The notes under the pieces were generated by a model. That model was not told the DNA's origin, did not search any database, and saw only the letters and a program-made list of their open reading frames with translations. Of a stretch of DNA of 64,000 nucleotides, positions 11,425-20,846 are shown piece after piece; position 1 is the first letter of the stretch, and every line of letters begins with the position of its first letter. The translations under genes were made by a program, and so were the position numbers. The stretch comes from Scolanthus callimorphus (lineage: Eukaryota; Cnidaria; Anthozoa; Actiniaria; Edwardsiidae), in NCBI GenBank assembly GCA_033964015.1, contig CM066924.1, positions 5,128,251-5,192,250 on the forward strand. Direction: 5' to 3'.

Positions 11425-11640
11425 GAGTTATAAAATGCCCCCGTCTTTTTTCCAGACGCAAAAAGCAGATTCAAAATGACGGAGCCAATCAGTGTGCAGA
11501 AAACCATGTGATCAATCCCATGAGCATTGCGCGCCCACTCGCGCAGATTCAAAATGGCGCAGCCAATCAGTGTGCAGTTCTTACATGCTCTTTACGGCGC
11601 ATCAAAATTTAGCCAATCAGCGCGCAGAATCTATTTAATA
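11425..11640. repeat. Short tandem block with repeated AGCCAATCAG
   Basis: CAGATTCAAAATG.CG.AGCCAATCAGTGTGCAG occurs at about 11466 and 11542, and a third diverged AGCCAATCAGCGCGCAG at about 11612. Each has a CCAAT box, but no TATA or downstream ORF is convincing, so a promoter call is not made. Confidence 0.5.
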
Positions 11641-12581
11641 TAATAAGTTCTTGCCTCAAGTCCAGTTCGTGGAAAGAAAACCTTCGATTTCTTAGCCGAT
11701 TTAAAACCTTGAAACATGGCTACATTCAATAGATATGGACTCCTGATAGAATAAATTCAGGTGTGACTTGACCAATGCCATCTATTTACGAATGATCTAA
11801 GAGATTTTCAGGAAAATATGTGTCTGGTCATCTGGCCTAAACTGCAGAAGAACCTTGTTCTGTGTCAAAGGAGTTCGTATTTTATCCCTCTACTTCATCT
11901 TCGACACAGGGCCGCATAAAGAACTGCACCAAACTATGGATTCATCATTTGAACGACAGGGAAAATTCAACTCACAATGGACTTCCAAACTGGGAATTTC
12001 AATTGGATTTAGCAGTATAAAACGTTCGAGGGAAAACACCTGAAGTCTATCTCTTCGAGAAACACACAATGGAAGGACGAAAGTTTAGGTAATCGCAGTT
12101 TGTAATAACAGGCGAATTATTTTTAAATAAATTTGACAAGATACTATATGGTATGGAAGGAGGAGCGAGTGAAATGTTTACGAACTGTAGGAAGACAGGA
12201 ACCAGCTCGAAGGTCCCCAAGACACAACTCAGGAGTCATAAAAGGTATTATTACATGATTGACACGGTTTCCATTGTGTTTTTGAGGTCTCCAACTAACG
12301 TACATACCTCGCAAGTAACTTAAAGCGGGAAGGGATTTGAAATTCTCTAGGGAAGAGAGGGGCTGATGAAAAGAATTGAATAGCTGTAAGTGGACCATCC
12401 CGGGTATATACAGAGTTGTAAAATCATTACTTATTCATGAGAGAACTAGCCTATGAGAGCGCTGCATTGGAGTCACGTGGATTTACTTTTAACCCCCATA
12501 CAAAACGACTGTCTTAAAGCACGGGGGGGCTTGAATAGGCAGCAGGGAAAATTTGGGGTTATGAATAACTGAACACAATGA

Positions 12582-12651
12582 ATATGTTAATTAGTTACAA
12601 CCACTAGTGGCTGTATATACAATCACTAGTGGTTGTAACTAATTAACATAT
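12582..12651. repeat. 70-bp palindrome
   Basis: Arms of about 29 bp (outer AATATGTTAATTAGTTACAA) flank a short TA-rich loop. Each arm contains CACTAGTG. Confidence 0.8.
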
Positions 12652-13119
12652 CCATTGCGTACTGCAACACTAAATGGACAACGAAAACGTTAAACATACT
12701 TTAATTACCAAGTATAGATTTTTAGATCCTGGAAGATGGTCAACTCCTTCTTTTGTTGCGTCCCTCATTTCTGCATCAATGGCCTTACGGAATAGTGTAA
12801 ACCTGTGGACAAAGTAAAAGGACTTGTATTAAAAATACAAATACTCGAAGACGAATGGTGACTTCACGATGCCGAGGGAAAAGGGCGCAGAACTTGAGTC
12901 ATCTTTCGTCTCTAGTACTAAATGTGCTTTAGCAGCACAGAAAAAAATATCAAAATGAACAAACCTTTTATCGCCTCTGTCAAATGGGTCAAGTCCACTT
13001 TTGTCGCTGAGGTATCGCTTTACGCCACAGGTTTGCGAAACCTCGTAGCTTTGCTCAATGCTGACATTTTACCCTCAAAGTGAATAATGCGTGGTATTGA
13101 TGGCCTATTGATGAATCTT

Positions 13120-13495
13120 AACCTGGCCTTATTGCACATTTCCATAAAAACAATAGAAAGAAAATAACGGCGTTATGTATTTTGCGAGTATGCGTGGTTT
13201 ATTGATTTTTACATGTAACAAAAGCTTCTCAAAGCATATTGCATTGGCTTTTACACATGCGCAAATTGAATAGAAGGCATTAAATTCTATAGTACCTATT
13301 CATTGCACATTTCCATAAAAACAATAGAAGAAAATAAACAATAGAAGAAAATAACAGCGTATTGATTTTTGCGAGTATGCATATTTTGTTGATTTTTACA
13401 TGTAACAAAAGCTTCTAAAAGCGCATTGCATTGACCTTTACACTGAATGCTATAGAAGTATAAATTCTAAAGTACCTATTCATTTCACAAGTAAT
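13120..13495. repeat. Tandem duplication of ~185 bp
   Basis: Both halves contain TTGCACATTTCCATAAAAAC, GATTTTTACATGTAACAAAA and AGTACCTATTCATT in the same order. Confidence 0.7.
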
Positions 13496-13599
13496 TTACA
13501 ACATTCGCGTGGATGTTGTACGAGCCATACAATCTCTCGCCTACGGCTCGAGATTGTATAGGCTCATACAACATCCCCGCTCATGTTGTAAACATTACT
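13490..13599. repeat. ~110-bp palindromic element
   Basis: Imperfect inverted arms: AAGTAATTTACAACAT outside and GAGCCATACAATCTCTCG inside, around the loop CCTACGG. It belongs to the same size class as palindromes at 10705, 14599, 28456 and 35443. Confidence 0.75.
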
Positions 13600-13786
13600 T
13601 AAATACCTCATTAAATAAACATTAGGTATTTAACTCAGTTAAATGCACGTACATTCTACTTACCGCTACCCAATCTAGTCACCCCCAAACTCTTTTCCTA
13701 GTGAATTCAAATCCATACACTTATCCCGAGAAAAAAACACCAATAATCTCCGTTTATGTATCTATATGACTGTCTAATTGTTAAAT

Positions 13787-13912
13787 TGAGCGGATTTCAT
13801 ATGACTGTAGTGAGACCAATCGCAACGTGATTACAGCAATTCTGATAAACATTATAGGAGTAATTACAAAGTAATTGCGAATAACTCACGACAGTCATCT
13901 GAAATTCGCTCT
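13787..13912. mobile_element. MITE with AGAGCGGATTTCANATGACT ends, copy 1
   Basis: The terminal inverted repeats are GAGCGGATTTCATATGACTG and its complement near AGTCATCTGAAATTCGCTC. Copies at 26764-26890 and 18865-19118 share the ends. The centre contains opposed CGCAACGTGATTAC and GTAATTGCG. Confidence 0.85.
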
Positions 13913-14598
13913 ATTTGCTCCTGCATGATTATCCTTTATACGCGAATCCCGTTGAACGCCACAAAACACCATATCCGAGAAACGCCTTCACTTGAACCGA
14001 CTTGAACAATAAAGCGTTTGTCCAGCCTACTTGCTTGGTTTCCTGGCCCATAGAGTGTTTTCAAGCAGGTAAACCTGAAAATACAGATGAAATCGTTTAC
14101 ATATCTTATCTTAGAGAACAACCAACGAGTGCAAAATACCTGAAACTTGCCTTCAGTTACTCCAGCTGAAGCAGTTCCGTTCCATGTTGTTGCTCAGCGT
14201 TATGCAAATTGACTTGTAGGCAGTCAGTGCGTGGTACAAACGAAAATAGCGTTTGAATGGGTCGCGCTTTTACAAAAAGCCCCTCGATTGACTGGCCTGG
14301 CTGTTTTGTTCCAAAACAAAAGACATAATTCGTGTTCTGAGCAAATGAATGCACTCAAGCTGTATATTTTTTGTTTGGACCTTTGTCAATCATGGTTGAA
14401 TAAAACCTGTCATTCATTTTCTCTGGGGAACGTACTATTCTATGAAAACAGCTAACTAACAAACAATGGTTCCTATCGGAATGCGCTACCCTTTTCAATT
14501 GTAAACTATACTCCTTGTCAAACTTTGAAATTCAATGAGAAGAATGCATTTCATTTGTTCCTGTTTTCTGAAAACCTTGCCAATCATGTAATAAGCCA

Positions 14599-14698
14599 GT
14601 TAATTACCTCGGATGGGGTCAATACGCTTTAGATTCCCTCGGGCCTAACGGCCCTGGGTACTGTAAATCGCGTATTGACCCCATCCTCGGTAATTAAC
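14599..14698. repeat. ~100-bp palindromic element
   Basis: Outer arms GTTAATTACCTCGG.. with inner GGATGGGGTCAATACGC close on a GGGCC-TAAC-GGCCC core. A sister with the same outer arm is at 28456-28550. Confidence 0.75.
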
Positions 14699-14705
14699 TC
14701 TTACA

Positions 14706-14968
14706 TAATGCAACTGTAAACAGACCCAAGGCAACACTACAATGCAGATGGATTTATTTGGTAAAAACTGAATGGATACTATATGACAAGATAGTATATG
14801 GAAGGAGGAGCGAGTGAAATGTTTTACGAACTGTAGGAAGGCTGGAACCAGCTCGGAGGTCCCCAAGACACAACTCAGGAGTCATAAAAGGTAATAATGC
14901 AACTGTAAACAGACCCAAGGCAACACTACAATGCAGATGGAATTTATTTGGTGAAAACTGAATGGATG
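14706..14968. repeat. Local duplications of 12141-12250 sequence
   Basis: 14783-14893 repeats 12147-12250 (GGAAGGAGGAGCGAGTGAAA through CTCAGGAGTCATAAAAGGTA). The flanking ATGCAACTGTAAACAGACCC block occurs twice (14706 and 14895). Confidence 0.75.
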
Positions 14969-14969
14969 T

Positions 14970-16095
14970 TAATAATAATTGTGACAATTGAAGGAAATTT
15001 TGCTAATGTTGAATGTGACATTTTTTATAGAAATTCAGTAAACTGAAATTCAGTAAGTACTGAATTTTTAAAAAAGTTGATTTTCTTAACAATGTTGTAC
15101 TTTCAAAATTGCAATAAGCTAGAAAACGTATTTTACTGAATGCCTGTTCTAATTCAAACCATCCAATTACAGTTTGTTTATGTGCAACCATTTGTTTCTC
15201 GTTGAAAAGTTACGTAGTTTAGGAAGGGGTTGTGGGGCAACTGTTAGAGAAGGCATTTTACCCAGGGGTGCTTATCAGATGGGATTTGCAGTATTGATAG
15301 AGGATATTACATGGGTGTGCGAAGATACAAGTTTTATCTTCAAATGTTGAAGTCAATCTCTCATGAGCCCGGCGTAATCAATCGAACAAATCAAAACAAA
15401 AAATAAATCGAACTCAATGGAACACCAATCGTTCGTTTTGTTTGGCAATCGAACAAAATCAAACGCGAGCTTTGCTGTGAGTTCGATTTTAGAACAATCA
15501 ACACAAACCACTTAGTTATTCAACTAGACTCTGCCAAGTTAAAATTACCAAAAACTCGTTTTGCCTCGAAAAGTTCTCGCTTTGCAGTTCCAAGGTTTCC
15601 CGTAAACTTACCGGGATTGTTTTTCCCGCCATTCCGATAAACCGGGAGAGTTTTAGCCAATCAGATGCGACCATCTCGCTTCTCAACCAATCAAAACGAT
15701 TCGTTTGACAGCTTAGCTGTCAATCAGTTTGACGTGTTGATTACAAGAATGTAAACAAATGTTCAATCTCAGTGCACAATTTCACTACAAATTGCTCTTG
15801 TTTTCGCACATTTCAGCTGATTTCTTTACTTTTTTCGCTGGAAATACAAACTTAGCGGTACACTTTGTAATCTAGTGTCGACAAATTGCTGAGTTTTTCG
15901 TTAATTCATTGATTTTTGGGGTAAGTTATTTGTAATATCCGGAAATTCTAAATTTGATTCCGGGGCCCCGATAACTATCGGGAGGTTACCGGGAGCTTTG
16001 AGAAACGCTCGCTCGTACCCGATAAACTTCCCCGTTAACTCTCCCGATAAGTTTTACGGGCCCGTTAATTACCGGGCGTTTTGAGAAACGGGCCC
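14970..16095. other. Intergenic; possible GC-rich repeat at 15600-16090
   Basis: No ORF is convincing. 15600-16090 contains scattered inverted ACCGGGA/TCCCGGT, CCCGATAA and GGGCCCGTT motifs and ends GAGAAACGGGCCCCTGG, which looks like the right end of a MITE whose left end I cannot place. Confidence 0.4.
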
Positions 16096-16333
16096 CTGGT
16101 CATAAATTAGAGGGGGGAGGGCCTTTAATTTTCATGCAGGTGAAAAAGGGAGGTTCAAAAAATTTGGTGCAAATGATACAAGGGAGGGTCATAATATATA
16201 TATTAGTTTTTACGCAAACGTTGCTAGGGTAATATAGAGCCATAGTGATCAAAGGGTCTATATTACCCTAGCAACGTTCCCTTTTTCACCTGCATGAAAA
16301 TTAAAGGCCCTCCCCCCTCTAATTTATGACCAG
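16096..16333. mobile_element. 238-bp foldback MITE
   Basis: Ends CTGGTCATAAATTAGAGGGG and its complement, with inverted repeats of about 55 bp continuing through TTCATGCAGGTGAAAAAGGG. An inner inverted pair (TTGCTAGGGTAATATAG / CTATATTACCCTAGCAA) nests inside. Confidence 0.85.
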
Positions 16334-17343
16334 TCCCTTAGTGCTTATCAGACTGTAGTGTACATGTAGGCATTGTCAAGAATGTACTGAAGGCATTTTC
16401 AGGGGAATACTTTCCCTGCTAACAAAGGTTTCAGGAGGCGAGAAAAATGAGTGACCTGAGGGACCTCTGTTAGTGAAAGGCATAAAGCTAAACAAAACAT
16501 GATGTGAGGATAATAGGGTGGCAGAGAAATGCAAGGGGAGAAATGCAATATTGTGTTTTTGTCACTCAATCACCAATTCACCATTTCGGTGCTAGCTTCC
16601 ATGCAGTGTACATTATGTAACAATCACCAAAATCAAAATGTTCAGACATTCTGACTGCATGATAAGAAGCCCTAGTTCACACACTTGTGCGTCTAGGTTA
16701 GAATATTAACCACCAATGTGGCATTCAAAATTGGATTGAGCATCCAAAATGGCCGAAGAGTGGCATTAGTCTGAGAAAATGTGGTGAATGTTAAAATGGC
16801 TGGGCAGGGTGGCTGTATGGTGCCCTTTCTCCACCTTCCCGACACTGCAGCCATTTACTTATTGAAAAATTAGTTTTACAATAAATTGTAAACACAACGA
16901 TAAATTTATTTAAAATATTTTTTTCATCCATGCATACCAACATGTGTAACTGTTTACTTGAAATAGTAGAATGCTACTAGAATCAAAGGGCTCTGCAAGC
17001 TAAATCTTTCATGAGTTTGAATGAGAAAGTGAAAGAGACTTTTTTGACTTGTAAATAGCCAAAAGGATAACAGACTGAGTTGCGTTGAAAACCATAGAGG
17101 AACTGGCCATATGATGGAACAGTATTTAGCCATAGACCTATCAGGACTTTACTTTTCACATTTTTAAATGGAAAGTATTTAAAAGAAGTTGAAATTAATT
17201 GTACATATCCATTTTTCCAAAAATAATATTTTTGCAAACCAGTGTGAATAGATTAAATCTAATGTCGTTCTCCTTCCTTTTGACCTTTTGCACGCCCTTG
17301 TAGACCTAAAGGGAAGCCCGAGTTCACGCATTTCATGCGTCTA

Positions 17344-17812
17344 GTTATACCAATTTTAGAAGCTTCACGATGAAAACAAAACTACATAGAACTTAACCTG
17401 ACCCTGTTTATGACTAAAACGCGGAAAATGGATGCTTTATGCGTGACGTATAACTTGATGAAATTTTAAAAATAAAAACCGCGTTCATGACAAAAAAATA
17501 ACTCAAAAATCGGGTAAATCCGGAAAAGATATAAACTGTTCGTGACAAGCTCGAAAAGTTACGCCCCGAGGTATGTATATAAGTTTCCCCTTGTAGCTTG
17601 ACTACAATTAACAGAACGATTTTTTTTTGGTAGAAACGCCATTCTGGTTCAAATGACGTTTTCTCGTTGTTTTTTTGGCTCGCGTTTTCCGCTTGAATTA
17701 TGATATGAGTTCAATATATTATCTTGGAGCGGCTCGAAGTGAAAGAGGTGTCCTGGGCAATTGAGCTCTATGTATTTTGTTTTCATCGTGAAGCTTCTAA
17801 AATTGGTATAAT
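17344..17812. mobile_element. ~470-bp inverted-repeat unit
   Basis: The 49-bp arms at 17344-17392 and 17764-17812 share AGAAGCTTCACGATGAAAAC as inverted copies. The enclosed sequence has no recognised gene. Confidence 0.7.
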
Positions 17813-17905
17813 AATCTGCGAAATTTACTAAATAAATCGATACTCGGCTCACGCGTACAACCGCCAATAATGTATTTATCATGAGAAATTGCGGCTGTCA
17901 ACACT

Positions 17906-18568
17906 GTATTAGGAATTTTCACAATGCTGTAATTTGATACCCTTGCATCTTTGCATCATTTTCATCTTTGCATCTCTGCATCTTTGCATCTTGCATCTTG
18001 AAATAGTGAAACGAGTGCTTTTTGTCGAGCCGATAAACAGTCGACAGGTTTCGGTAGTATTCTCAGCCATCTTTCCTGATAATACCCATGGTACATCATT
18101 TTCTTGAAATGGCCTATTCCATGAGATTTAAACAGACTGAATTCACAATTTTTACGGTTACCTCAAAGCACAGGCTTTCCCTGAATACAAACTTACAAAC
18201 AAATTTGTCGCGAACGGTCGCACTTGCGATAAAGCGTATTAGGAATTTTCACAGTGCTGTAATTTGATACCCTTGCATCTTTGCATCATTTTCATCTTTG
18301 CATCTTTGCATCTTGCATCTTGAAATAGTGCAACCGTGAAACGAGTGCTTTTTGTCGAGCCGATAAACAGTTGACAGGTTTCGGTAGTATTCTCAGCCAT
18401 CTTTCCTGATAATACCCATGGTACATCATTTTCTTGAAATGGCCTATTCCATGAGATTTAAACAGACTGAATTCACAATTTTTACGGTTACCTCAAAGCA
18501 CAGGCTTTCCCTGAATACAAACTTACAAACAAATTTGTCGCGAACGGTCGCACTTGCGATAAAGCGTG
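17906..18568. repeat. Tandem duplication, two ~330-bp units
   Basis: 17906-18235 and 18236-18568 are almost identical, both beginning GTATTAGGAATTTTCACA and ending CACTTGCGATAAAGCGT. The near identity suggests a recent event. The second unit has a short insertion (CAACCGTG) near 18332. Confidence 0.9.
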
Positions 18569-18864
18569 TTTAAAAGAGTTCGATATAGCCTTAAACGAAA
18601 ACCGTAGTGTGTTCACAAATTGATCTCAATATTAAAGTGTTCATCATTCAGCCCTTTCTTAGATTAATTAGTAAAAAACCCACATGAACCTCATTCATTC
18701 AGTTATTTTTATCAATGAATATTATTACAGATATTTTTGACTGATCTGCATTTAGCATAGCTAAACACATCATATCGTAATGAACAGGAAAAAAACAAAC
18801 AGTCAACCTAGGCCCGTACCTGACAAATAATCGCCTGACTTGAAGGCATTTTGCACTGAGTGTT

Positions 18865-19118
18865 AGAGCGGATTTCACATGACTGTCAAGACTTGTTATG
18901 TAATTGCGATTGCTTTGCGTTCTCATTGGCTACTCGTTTTTCTCAGCCAATCAAATTCTGTAGTAAATACAATTGTTTAATTACTAAGTAATTGGTTCGG
19001 CTTGCAATTGGCTAAGAATAAAGCCATTTAGGAGCAAGTCATGATTTCTCTCGATTCTGGCTGGCTAGTGATTGCTCAATTGCAATTGTTTTCACGACAG
19101 TCATGTGAAAACCGCTCT
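18865..19118. mobile_element. MITE with AGAGCGGATTTCACATGACT ends, copy 3
   Basis: Same terminal inverted repeats as 13787-13912 with a longer, different interior. It sits just upstream of the triplicated leader-exon array. Confidence 0.8.
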
Positions 19119-19375
19119 AAATGGAGAAATGGGAATTGGTCATTTCTTTATTGTTTTCCTTGACGCTAAATTATACCCAACATGGACAACCTGAGCCTAA
19201 CAGGGAAGTCTTAAATCCAGATCCTTATAGGCAGGTTTGTACTGTATATTATCCATAGTTTTCATTAGTTTATATTTCCGCGCTAATGGAGCAATGAGTT
19301 TGTCGAGCGCAAGTGCTTTTAAAATTGATGCGCCCCTTCATTATCCAATGCCCCGGAGCCTACCTGATGGAGAAA

Positions 19376-19472
19376 CAGGATACGTGCAAGCATCAGTGAC
19401 CAAAATTGCGTTCTACTCTCCATTGGGAGAGTAGGACGAAATTTTGGTAATTAAATGCTTGTGCGTGTCCTG
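19376..19472. promoter_or_regulatory. Promoter-proximal hairpin, unit 1 (short form)
   Basis: Outer arms CAGGATACGTGCAAGCAT and ATGCTTGTGCGTGTCCTG, inner arms ACTCTCC / GGGAGAGTAGGACG. The central AGCATGG...CCATGCT stretch of units 2 and 3 is missing. Confidence 0.7.
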
Positions 19473-19478
19473 TTTGTA

Positions 19479-19499
19479 TGCTAATGCAGGGCATAAATA
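19479..19499 (+). promoter_or_regulatory. Core promoter of leader exon 1a
   Basis: Octamer/POU-like ATGCTAAT is followed by the TATA-like CATAAATA, whose start lies 108 bp before the ATG. Units 2 and 3 have the same arrangement at 20034-20054 and 20591-20611. A start site near TCAGTCTT, about 35 bp downstream, is plausible. Confidence 0.55.
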
Positions 19500-19599
19500 C
19501 ACCCCTAGTCCTCGATGTTAGTCAGTCTTTACCTCGCTCGAGCCCAAGTGAAGATTAAAGCTCCTCAAGCCTAAGTGAAGATTAAAGCTCAACTCACAG

Positions 19600-19752
19600 A
19601 TGTCGAAACTGCTTGTAAGCCTCTTGTTGCTCGGGCTTGTTGCCTTTGCAAGTGCCGCACCTTCTGAGACCAAGATGGAAGATGACAAGGCCCTTAATCT
19701 TGAAGCAGAAGAAGAACCAAAATTGAAACTAGAATGTGACTGTAGTTTTTGA
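19600..19752 (+). CDS. Leader exon 1a (signal peptide; damaged donor)
   Basis: The ATG opens a 19-residue signal peptide (MSKLLVSLLLLGLVAFASA) followed by an acidic stretch with EDDKALNLEAEEEP. Units 2 and 3 end in GAAG|GTGAGT and GAAG|GTGGGT, but here the junction reads GAAT|GTGACT, losing the consensus G at -1 and at +5. If unspliced, the frame continues for a few codons (ECDCSF) to a TGA at 19750, giving a free-standing 50-residue secreted peptide. I cannot tell whether this copy splices weakly, makes the short peptide, or is silent. Confidence 0.6.
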   Translation: MSKLLVSLLLLGLVAFASAAPSETKMEDDKALNLEAEEEPKLKLECDCSF

Positions 19753-19903
19753 ATAACGATTCCTTTTTTTTTAAATGATCTATTTAGTTTTCATTAGTTT
19801 ATATTTCCGCTCTAATGGAGCAATGAGTTTGTCGAGCGCAAGCGCTTTTAAAATTGATGCGCCCCTTCATTATCCATGCCCCGGAGCCTACCTGATGGAG
19901 AAA

Positions 19904-20027
19904 CAGGATACGTGCAAGCATCAGTGACCAAAATTGCGTCCTACTCTCCCAGCATGGAGCCAATTAAGGGCACCATGCTGGGAGAGTAGGACGGAATTTT
20001 GGTAATTAAATGCTTGTGCGTGTCCTG
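19904..20027. promoter_or_regulatory. Promoter-proximal hairpin, unit 2
   Basis: A 124-bp imperfect palindrome runs from CAGGATACGTGCAAGCAT to ATGCTTGTGCGTGTCCTG with inner arms CCTACTCTCCCAGCATGG / CCATGCTGGGAGAGTAGG. It ends about 7 bp before the octamer-like motif. It could be an old MITE duplicated with the unit, or a cruciform element. Confidence 0.75.
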
Positions 20028-20154
20028 TTTGTATGCTAATGCAGGGCATAAATACACCCCTAGTCCTCGATGTTAGTCAGTCTTTACCTCGCTCGAGCCC
20101 AAGTGAAGATTAAAGCTCCTCAAGCCTAAGTGAAGATTAAAGCTCAACTTACAG

Positions 20155-20290
20155 ATGTCGAAACTGCTTGTAAGCCTCTTGTTGATCGGGCTTGTTGCCT
20201 TTGCAAGTGCCGCACCTTCTGAGACCAAGATGGAAGATGACAAGGCCCTTAATCTTGAAGCAGAAGAAGAACCAGAATTGAAACTAGAAG
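20155..20290 (+). CDS. Leader exon 1b (signal peptide)
   Basis: 136 nt from the ATG to a strong donor GAAG|GTGAGT, ending in phase 1. It encodes the same signal peptide as exon 1a with Leu to Ile in the hydrophobic core, then an acidic start of the propeptide ending PELKLE. The next exon (21874) starts with two bases that complete the split codon to Ala. Confidence 0.8.
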
Positions 20291-20460
20291 GTGAGTGTAG
20301 TTTTTGAATAACGATTCCTTTTTTTTTTAAATGATCTATTTAGTTTTCATTAGTTTATATTTCCGCTCTAATAGAGCAATGAGTTTGTCGAGCGCAAGCG
20401 CTTTTAAAATTGATGCGCCCCTTCATTATCCAATGCCCCGGAGCCTACCTGATGGAGAAA

Positions 20461-20584
20461 CAGGATACGTGCAAGCATCAGTGACCAAAATTGCGTCCTA
20501 CTCTCCCAGCATGGAGCCAATTAAGGGCACCATGCTGGGAGAGTAGGACGGAATTTTGGTAATTAAATGCTTGTGCGTGTCCTG
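20461..20584. promoter_or_regulatory. Promoter-proximal hairpin, unit 3
   Basis: Same long imperfect palindrome as in unit 2, immediately upstream of the octamer/TATA pair of leader exon 1c. Confidence 0.75.
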
Positions 20585-20710
20585 TTTGTATGCTAATGCA
20601 GGGCATAAATACACCCTAGTCCTCGATGTTAGTCAGTCTTTACCTCGCTCGAGCCCAAGTGAAGATTAAAGCTCCTCAAGCCTAAGTGAAGATTAACGCT
20701 CAACTCACAG

Positions 20711-20846
20711 ATGTCGAAACTGCTTGTAAGCCTCTTGTTGATCGGGCTTGTTGCCTTTGCAAGTGCCGCACCTTCTGAGACCAAGATGGAAGATGACAAG
20801 GCCCTTAATCTTGAAGCAGAAGAAGAACCAGAATTGAAACTAGAAG
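20711..20846 (+). CDS. Leader exon 1c (signal peptide)
   Basis: 136 nt, phase-1 end, donor GAAG|GTGGGT. Encodes the same precursor start as exon 1b and is the copy nearest to exon 2 (1027-bp intron). Confidence 0.8.

Larger units (their letters stand above)
12247..14570. repeat. Segmental duplication, copy A (partner 26401-28450)
   Basis: Three collinear blocks match the region 26401-28450: 12247-12415 with 26401-26570, 13602-13935 with 26570-26903, and 14027-14570 with 27882-28450. Copy A has extra sequence at 12416-13600. Copy B has a SINE between its second and third blocks. Both copies keep the same MITE at the same place (13787 and 26764). Direct orientation. Confidence 0.75.
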
